DNA of 64,000 nt. It comes from Bacillus nitratireducens. GTDB taxonomy: Bacteria > Bacillota > Bacilli > Bacillales > Bacillaceae_G. Made by a program: the position numbers and the translations under genes. Below, in pieces: positions 59,220 through 64,000 of this stretch. The notes beneath the pieces are model-generated. The model was not told the DNA's origin. It saw nothing but the letters and a program-made list of their open reading frames with translations, and searched no databases. The stretch is from contig NZ_MAOC01000091.1 of the NCBI RefSeq assembly GCF_001884135.1, forward strand, positions 372,001-436,000, read 5' to 3'. Every line of letters starts with the position of its first letter. Positions within the stretch are counted from its first letter, which is position 1.

Positions 59220-60167
59220 GTGGCAAAGCGTAAAGATATTCATTTTCGAATTGAAGAAAAATTACTTGAAAGATTTGAATCGGCACTCCATTACGAAGGT
59301 TTAAATAAAACAGACGTATTAACACATGCGGTCCAGCAATTTTGCACGAAGGTGGAATGTGAAAGGATGAATGATGTAAAACGCCAATACAGCGTAAGCA
59401 ACCATTTACAAACACGTATCGATACACATAAACATTTTGAAGAGAAACGGGTGAATGTAGATGAAGTCGTCATGGAACATTTACAACTTCAAGGAGAAGA
59501 AAAAATATTAGAGGTCGGATGCGCTAATGGAAAATTCCTTTCCCTTTTACAAACGAACGGTCATAAAGGACATCTAACCGGATTTGATCAATCGGAAACT
59601 ATGCTTTCTGAAGCTGCAATAAAGAATAACAGAATTGAATGGAAACTGGGAGATGCTAGTAAACTTCCTTTCGACGCTAATTGCTATGACTGGATTGTCG
59701 CAAGACATATGTTATATCACATGAAAGATGTCGAAAAAACAATTCAAGGATTCCATAAGGTAATTCGTCCCGGCGGCTCACTTTTAGCTACAACAAATTC
59801 TAAAGTTTCATTACCTCGTATAGATGAAATGTGTAACAGAATGTTAATTGCATTTGATTTACCAAAAACATCGCCGTCAGTAGCTCCATTTTGTTTAGAA
59901 AATGGTAAAGAGATACTACAATCTGTTTTTTCAACTGTTGAAGAAACAATTATTCATAATGCACTCGTTTTCCATCATGCCTCTCCAATTATAAACTATA
60001 TTTCTAGCATGTTTCCGTCGCTAAATATACCTGATAATATATATCTTCACACTGAAATGAAGGAATGGCTAAAAGAAGAAATAGAAAATGAATTATCACT
60101 TCACAACGGTATATGGCGCGATCCGAAAACGATAGCGATTTATCAATGTAAAAAAGAAAAAAGCTAG
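59220..60167 (+). CDS. Ribbon-helix-helix domain fused to SAM methyltransferase
   Basis: 315 aa from GTG 59220 (AAAGGAGCGAGATTTCA upstream). Residues 1-45 (KRKDIHFRIEEKLLERFESA then GLNKTDVLTHAVQQF) look like a ribbon-helix-helix DNA-binding unit. From about 75 on it is a class I methyltransferase: motif I ILEVGCANGKF, GFDQSETML, LPFDANCYDWIVARHMLYH, and VIRPGGSLL. The substrate is unknown. Such a fusion could place a methyltransferase at a DNA site or autoregulate its own gene. It is divergent from hutP. Confidence 0.8.
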   Translation: MAKRKDIHFRIEEKLLERFESALHYEGLNKTDVLTHAVQQFCTKVECERMNDVKRQYSVSNHLQTRIDTHKHFEEKRVNVDEVVMEHLQLQGEEKILEVGCANGKFLSLLQTNGHKGHLTGFDQSETMLSEAAIKNNRIEWKLGDASKLPFDANCYDWIVARHMLYHMKDVEKTIQGFHKVIRPGGSLLATTNSKVSLPRIDEMCNRMLIAFDLPKTSPSVAPFCLENGKEILQSVFSTVEETIIHNALVFHHASPIINYISSMFPSLNIPDNIYLHTEMKEWLKEEIENELSLHNGIWRDPKTIAIYQCKKEKS

Positions 60168-60186
60168 CAAATGCTAGCTTTTACAC
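60158..60186. terminator. Bidirectional terminator
   Basis: Stem AAAAGCTAGCA / TGCTAGCTTTT with loop AA between convergent genes. Confidence 0.88.
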
Positions 60187-60753
60187 GTTTTCCGGTAAAA
60201 GCTTCTCCATCATCATATTGCCCTTACCACCATAAAAATTTGTATTATGTTCGTTCGCTACTCCAAAATAAGAAGCAACTGCTATTCCGAATGGTACAAA
60301 AGCATGTCCTTGTGCCGTAATAATATTTGAGTGTTGTACAACTTCTTTATATACAAAATTTTCTACTGGAAAACAATCTAACTTTTGATAATCTATAGTC
60401 ACTGTATAAGAAATCTCTTTAAATAAACCTGCTTTTGCTAATGCATACGGTCCAGCACAAATCGCAGCTACTAATTTTTCTTTTTCAGAAAATTGGCGAA
60501 TGACTGAAAAGAGAATATCTGCGTCTTTCATATGTACTTCGTCTCCCCCTGGAATGATAATCCCCTCATATTCTTCTACACGCACTTCACTTAATTCTAT
60601 ATGCGGTTGTACTTGCAAGCCTGTTTCACTTATAATCAACTCTTTTGTTAAGCCCGCAGTAATGATCTCATATTTCTTTTTCAGCAATGCTGTCGCTACT
60701 GTAATTTCAAACTCCGCAAATGTTGGGTATACGAATAATAATATTTTTTTCAT
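60181..60753 (-). CDS. DJ-1/PfpI family protein
   Basis: 190 aa. The nucleophile elbow is AAICAGPYAL, with the conserved acidic residue in the first helix region (FAEFE). Family members are glyoxalases, chaperones or amidases; the specific activity is unknown. AAAGGAGAAAGGACT precedes the ATG, inside the end of the kinase gene, with 4-nt overlap, so the two are translationally coupled. Confidence 0.87.
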   Translation of the reverse strand: MKKILLFVYPTFAEFEITVATALLKKKYEIITAGLTKELIISETGLQVQPHIELSEVRVEEYEGIIIPGGDEVHMKDADILFSVIRQFSEKEKLVAAICAGPYALAKAGLFKEISYTVTIDYQKLDCFPVENFVYKEVVQHSNIITAQGHAFVPFGIAVASYFGVANEHNTNFYGGKGNMMMEKLLPENV

Positions 60754-61328
60754 AGTCCTTTCTCCTTTAACCAGCCCATAAAATATGCTTCTAACTCATC
60801 CACTGTTAATGTATTCGTGTCCACATAAGTTACAGGAAATTGTTTATACCATTCTTTTTCAGTTTCTACTAATTTAAATTGTTCCTCAAATGTACTTCGA
60901 TTTCTTGCCCTGTCATTATTTTTTCTATCATATAAATTTTCTTTCGAAACATCTAAATAAAAAATTGCATCCGAACGGTATTCTCTTAATTTATACAATT
61001 CATCTTTTAATTTTGTTTCTATATCCCACTCTTTCCCTATCACTTTCGGATAAAAGAGTGTATAAAATTCAATATCTTCTGGCCCACGATCAAAAATCAC
61101 GACTGAACTTTTCACATTTTGAAACTCTTTTATTTTTGCTTCAATAAACATTTTTTGATTCGTAATAAACCCCTCTTTTGTACACATATCCAAATTTAAT
61201 TTTTTTCGCTTTTCTACAATTGGATAAGGATTTTCATATATAACTGAAAGCCCACATCGCTCTAAGCTTTTAGCCAATGTTGTTTTCCCACTTGCCATCG
61301 GTCCTTGAAGTGAAATTACGTATGCCAT
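60750..61328 (-). CDS. P-loop nucleotide kinase-like protein
   Basis: 192 aa. P-loop GPMASGKTT, the DRGPEDIEFY (DRX-type) motif and a lid-like RARNRSTFEEQ resemble deoxynucleoside/thymidylate kinase-like AAA_33 proteins. The substrate is not clear. I start at MAYVISLQG, 9 nt after AAGGGA; ATG 61337 is an alternative. It is followed by the DJ-1 gene with overlapping ATGA. Confidence 0.8.
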   Translation of the reverse strand: MAYVISLQGPMASGKTTLAKSLERCGLSVIYENPYPIVEKRKKLNLDMCTKEGFITNQKMFIEAKIKEFQNVKSSVVIFDRGPEDIEFYTLFYPKVIGKEWDIETKLKDELYKLREYRSDAIFYLDVSKENLYDRKNNDRARNRSTFEEQFKLVETEKEWYKQFPVTYVDTNTLTVDELEAYFMGWLKEKGL

Positions 61329-61404
61329 CCCTCTCATTCCCTTTTCTTATAATACATTGATAATATACAGAATTTTGAAAACTATCAACATAATATATAG
61401 CATC

Positions 61405-61433
61405 TTGTTTCTTATTCTTATGTAACTTATAAT
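61405..61433 (+). promoter_or_regulatory. Sigma-A-type promoter of a short transcript
   Basis: TTGTTT (61405-61410), 17-nt spacer, perfect TATAAT (61428-61433). Confidence 0.6.
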
Positions 61434-61439
61434 AAAAAA

Positions 61440-61500
61440 TAGAGATTATGACGGACGCAAAATAATGTAAGCTTGGAAATCCAAGCTTACATTATTTTTT
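61440..61500 (+). ncRNA. Candidate small RNA of about 60 nt
   Basis: The transcript would start near 61440 and end at a hairpin of 16 bp (AATAATGTAAGCTTGG, 61461-61476, with its complement at 61481-61496) plus T-run. The 20-nt unpaired 5' part has AGAGATTATGACGGACG. No frame fits. The downstream gene at 61582 has a separate TATACT (-10) after the terminator, so this unit is not simply its leader, though attenuation is an alternative. Confidence 0.45.
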
Positions 61501-61581
61501 GCTTTCCCTTTTCTTATAAAAAGAGTATACTAGACTAGAACGTATGTTCTTAATAATTACATACAGTAAGGAGATAGAACA

Positions 61582-61878
61582 ATGGTATACGACACAAAAG
61601 CAATTTCTTGGAATGCATCTTTAAAACAACTTCAACGCCGCTATACAAACAAACAAGTTGACCGAAAAGAATTTGAAGATATTGAACTAATGGAATTCTT
61701 CCGCGATAACGACTACATTTCTTTACCTACACATATAAGCGGCCTATCAACAGCGCGTTTTACTTCTTACTCTATTTTCACAACTGAAGATAAAGATCGT
61801 AAAGTTGGCACACTTATTATTGAATACGTTGAAGACAATAATAATAATTTATGTGTTGAACAACTATACTTCGTTTAA
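61582..61878 (+). CDS. Hypothetical protein, 98 aa
   Basis: Small soluble protein, with an N-terminal charged helix (LKQLQRRYTNKQVDRKEFED) and a C-terminal beta-like half (KVGTLIIEYVEDNNNNLCVEQLYFV, here given by its ends). TAAGGAGATAGAACA precedes the ATG. No family recognised. It ends in a strong terminator. Confidence 0.8.
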   Translation: MVYDTKAISWNASLKQLQRRYTNKQVDRKEFEDIELMEFFRDNDYISLPTHISGLSTARFTSYSIFTTEDKDRKVGTLIIEYVEDNNNNLCVEQLYFV

Positions 61879-61883
61879 ACTAT

Positions 61884-61912
61884 AACGCTTGGTCAAATTG
61901 ACCAAGCGTTCT
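61884..61912 (+). terminator. Terminator of the 98-aa gene
   Basis: Stem AACGCTTGGTCAA / TTGACCAAGCGTT; only a short T stretch follows. Confidence 0.8.
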
Positions 61913-61981
61913 TGCTTTCTATGAATCTCACTGTTTATAATATGAATAAAAGAAAACCGCAATCATTAAGGGGGGATATAC

Positions 61982-62413
61982 TTGCTCGAAGGATGGTTCA
62001 GTTGGTTTATTGTATTATGGACTGTTATTTTATTAGGACTTATGTCTATCGGTGGATACTTTATGTTCAGAAAATTTTTAAAACGATTACCGAAAGAAGA
62101 CGGTATGTCCATTTTAGATTGGGAAGAGCACTATATTAATAAAACGAGACATTTATGGGATGATGAACAAAAACAATTATTAGAAGAACTAGTAAGTCCC
62201 GTTCCTGAACTATTTCGTGATGTTGCCACGTCAAAGATTGCCGGTAAAATTGGTGAACTTGCAATAAAGGAAAACGCTTCAAAAATTACACAAGATTTAA
62301 TTATACAAGGATATATCGTTGCCACACCGAAGCGCGACCATAAATTTTTAATTAAGAAACTTCAAGAAAAAAAGATTGATTATTCAAATTACAAATCTTT
62401 ACTTGCAGAATAA
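61982..62413 (+). CDS. yneK: DUF2621 membrane protein (YneK)
   Basis: 143 aa. One N-terminal membrane helix (about 6-28) is followed by a cytoplasmic helical part (DWEEHYINKTRHLW, PELFRDVATSKIAGKIGELA). Start TTG 61982, 6 nt after AAGGGGGGA. It is in the ccdC-yneK neighbourhood, as in B. subtilis, where it precedes cotM. Function unknown. Confidence 0.87.
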   Translation: MLEGWFSWFIVLWTVILLGLMSIGGYFMFRKFLKRLPKEDGMSILDWEEHYINKTRHLWDDEQKQLLEELVSPVPELFRDVATSKIAGKIGELAIKENASKITQDLIIQGYIVATPKRDHKFLIKKLQEKKIDYSNYKSLLAE

Positions 62414-62491
62414 TCTTCATTTTTTATTTCCCTATTTTCGACAAGTTACGTTTTATACGTCGTGGTTGGAACAGAAGGTGCTAACAATACC

Positions 62492-62530
62492 AATAAAAAA
62501 TACAGCGTCTTTGACGCTGTATTTTTTATT
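62492..62530. terminator. Bidirectional terminator yneK/ccdC
   Basis: Stem AAAAATACAGCGTC / GACGCTGTATTTTT with loop TTT between convergent genes. Confidence 0.92.
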
Positions 62531-62547
62531 TTATACATGTACAATTT

Positions 62548-63054
62548 TCACGTTAATTTCATATCTTTTTCATTATAAAAACCATCTTCTTTTTCCATTT
62601 CCTTCTGTAATTTCGTAAAGGAACGATACATGGCAATTCTCCATGAAACAATCATCGCGAACGCCAGTAAGAAGAACATGCCACTAAGTTGTCCTAAATC
62701 AAGAGATTGGCTTAAGTATGTTTTAAATACAATCCGCACGACAAGTAATCCAATTAATATAAAAACAAAGGCTTTTGAACGCTTCAAATAAATCTCTTGT
62801 CCTCTAATTTCAAATTTAGATGTTTTAATAAGAAAAATAGAGAAAAACAAACCGACGCCAATTGCTTCTAACATTTCTGCTGGAGTTAATCGAAATTCAG
62901 GAAAAACAAACATCAACGCTCCCGTGCTCATAAAAAATGGTGGAAGTATAATTTTTTTCAATGTTGCAGGTTTCTTAGCTGCTTTTAAACGAATAAACAT
63001 CGCACCAACAGCCATACAAACAGCAACGATACTTGATAAAACAACTATGTTCAT
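62548..63054 (-). CDS. ccdC: CcdC-type membrane protein (YneJ)
   Basis: 168 aa, about five membrane helices, with EAIGVGLFFSIFLIKTSKFE in the middle loop region and a charged C-terminus. It corresponds to B. subtilis CcdC (YneJ), encoded with ccdA and yneI in the cytochrome c maturation neighbourhood; ccdC is not essential there. Start ATG with AAAAAAGGATGAGAAAAT. It lies 90 bp after ccdA, with no yneI between. Confidence 0.85.
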   Translation of the reverse strand: MNIVVLSSIVAVCMAVGAMFIRLKAAKKPATLKKIILPPFFMSTGALMFVFPEFRLTPAEMLEAIGVGLFFSIFLIKTSKFEIRGQEIYLKRSKAFVFILIGLLVVRIVFKTYLSQSLDLGQLSGMFFLLAFAMIVSWRIAMYRSFTKLQKEMEKEDGFYNEKDMKLT

Positions 63055-63144
63055 ATTTTCTCATCCTTTTTTGTGGCTATATGCAAAATATACTTTCATT
63101 ATATGCTTTTCCGTTAGTATTTCCAACATTTTCACAGAATAATA

Positions 63145-63852
63145 CTAAAAACCGGTAAAACCACCAAATAAACTTGAGAAATATACGATAATTTTCGTCA
63201 TCCAATTAAAGTATAGGAAGATACCCATGACAATCATAATGTATCCTCCGACTTTCATGAAGGCCATACTATTTCTTTTAATCCAAGACATTTTCGTAAT
63301 AAAAAATGAAAGTACGAAAAACGGGATAGCAAATCCAAGTATGTAAGCAATCATATAAATCATTGCTGATTCTGGGTTTGTTGCTGCTAATCCAATTACG
63401 GACACTAAAATAGGTCCAGTACATGGCGTCCATCCTGCAGCAAATGCCAATCCAATTAGAACTGAACCAAAATAACCACTCGGACGATTCTTAAAAGTAA
63501 ATTTACGATCTTGCATTAAAAACTTCGGCTTAAACACACCGACAATTATAAGACCAAACACGATGATAAATATACCACCTAACTGTCTAATTAAGTCTTT
63601 ATAATCCGTAAAAATGCCTCCGATAAAACTTGTACCAAATCCAATCGCAATAAAAATAATTGAAAAACCAAGTAAGAAAAACGCTGTATGTATCATACTT
63701 CTTTTGCGAAGCATTGCATTTTCTTCTTTCAATTCAGAAACCGACATACCTGTTATGTATGATAAAAATGCCGGATAAAGCGGTAAGCAACATGGGGAAA
63801 TAAATGATAGAAACCCAGCACCAAACGCTAAAAAAATACTAATATCTTGCAT
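63145..63852 (-). CDS. ccdA: Cytochrome c biogenesis thiol transporter CcdA
   Basis: 235 aa, six membrane helices. The redox Cys are in [11 protein letters not shown] and GWTPCTGP. It carries electrons from cytoplasmic thioredoxin to extracytoplasmic ResA/StoA-like proteins for cytochrome c and spore synthesis. GGAGAGGAGTGGAATC precedes the ATG 63852; length equals the B. subtilis protein. yneN in this window is a possible client. A cre-like TGAAAACGTTTTAT lies at 63970-63983. Confidence 0.94.
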   Translation of the reverse strand: MQDISIFLAFGAGFLSFISPCCLPLYPAFLSYITGMSVSELKEENAMLRKRSMIHTAFFLLGFSIIFIAIGFGTSFIGGIFTDYKDLIRQLGGIFIIVFGLIIVGVFKPKFLMQDRKFTFKNRPSGYFGSVLIGLAFAAGWTPCTGPILVSVIGLAATNPESAMIYMIAYILGFAIPFFVLSFFITKMSWIKRNSMAFMKVGGYIMIVMGIFLYFNWMTKIIVYFSSLFGGFTGF

Positions 63853-63969
63853 GATTCCACTCCTCTCCTTACATATTGTAGCAAAAACACATAAAAATAC
63901 TATGAACAATTCGTGAACTCACTTTAACAACGTGATAATAAGAAAAACTACCCATACAAACAGTTTCTA

Positions 63970-63983
63970 ATAAAACGTTTTCA
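63970..63983. promoter_or_regulatory. cre-like site at the right end
   Basis: On the minus strand TGAAAACGTTTTAT, 13 of 14 to TGWAARCGYTWNCW, about 120 bp upstream of ccdA. It may belong to a gene beyond the window. Confidence 0.4.
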
Positions 63984-64000
63984 TTTCCTTCTATTATATA

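Noticed and set aside
60890-61147. Plus-strand 85-aa frame inside the kinase gene
   Set aside because: It lies entirely within the kinase-like gene and is composed of low-complexity Leu/Tyr-rich shadow sequence.

Overview
The window looks like chromosomal DNA of a Bacillus cereus group member (B. cereus, B. thuringiensis or B. anthracis type). It is AT-rich, has strong GGAGG-type ribosome binding sites, encodes small acid-soluble spore proteins (SspN, SspO, SspP) and a SleL-type germination enzyme, and follows a gene order known from Bacillus subtilis. There are no tRNA or rRNA genes, CRISPR arrays, prophage genes or complete insertion sequences.

Layout. (1) 1-5.9 kb: the 5' part of a Gfo/Idh/MocA oxidoreductase, a structured interspersed repeat, then parC, parE and the CoA-binding protein yneT. 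(2) 6-10.4 kb: the HtrA protease, an orphan OmpR-type response regulator and the anaerobic ribonucleotide reductase pair nrdD-nrdG. (3) 10.6-23.5 kb: a conserved block with plsY, yneR, the thioesterase yneP, sleL, sspN with an FbpB-like gene, a DnaQ-type exonuclease, the ResA-like yneN, a few small membrane proteins, an ABC exporter, aconitase, sspO, a polysaccharide deacetylase, sspP and a CotM-like small heat-shock protein. (4) 23.5-53 kb: a long accessory stretch with an MFS transporter, AlaX-type tRNA editing, Nudix, SAP-domain protein, a bioY/acyl-CoA ligase/thiolase biotin-type operon, a second acyl-CoA ligase, an ABC transporter with its own HTH-membrane regulator, GNAT, CsbD, an S-layer-homology protein, a PP2C/amidase/DUF2164 operon, YitT, a soluble PAS histidine kinase, an APH-like kinase, an MhqR-type quinone-response pair, putP, a glutamate-synthase-like flavoprotein, an old-yellow-enzyme reductase and a CarD-like regulator. 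(5) 53-59 kb: the histidine utilisation operon hutPHUIG. (6) 59-64 kb: an RHH-methyltransferase fusion, a DJ-1/kinase pair, a small-RNA-like unit, yneK, ccdC and ccdA.

Compared with the B. subtilis order (ccdA-yneI-ccdC-yneK-cotM-sspP-sspO-citB-yneN-sspN-tlp-yneP-yneQ-yneR-plsY-yneT-parE-parC), the same backbone is present. It is opened by a ~38 kb insert between cotM and yneK, by the nrdDG/htrA block between yneT and plsY, and by smaller inserts; yneI and tlp are not seen.

The most informative regulatory reads are: two BirA-type operators on a near-perfect bioY promoter; two MhqR-type boxes before the ring-cleavage dioxygenase gene; a HutP UAG-rich antiterminator plus a cre site in the hut promoter; direct repeats flanking the -35 of the HTH-membrane regulator; and a promoter-terminator pair that could make a ~60-nt RNA at 61.4 kb. 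The most unusual proteins are a thiolase with Gly in place of the second catalytic Cys and an RHH-methyltransferase fusion. All promoter, operator and family assignments are by eye; none was tested with a search.
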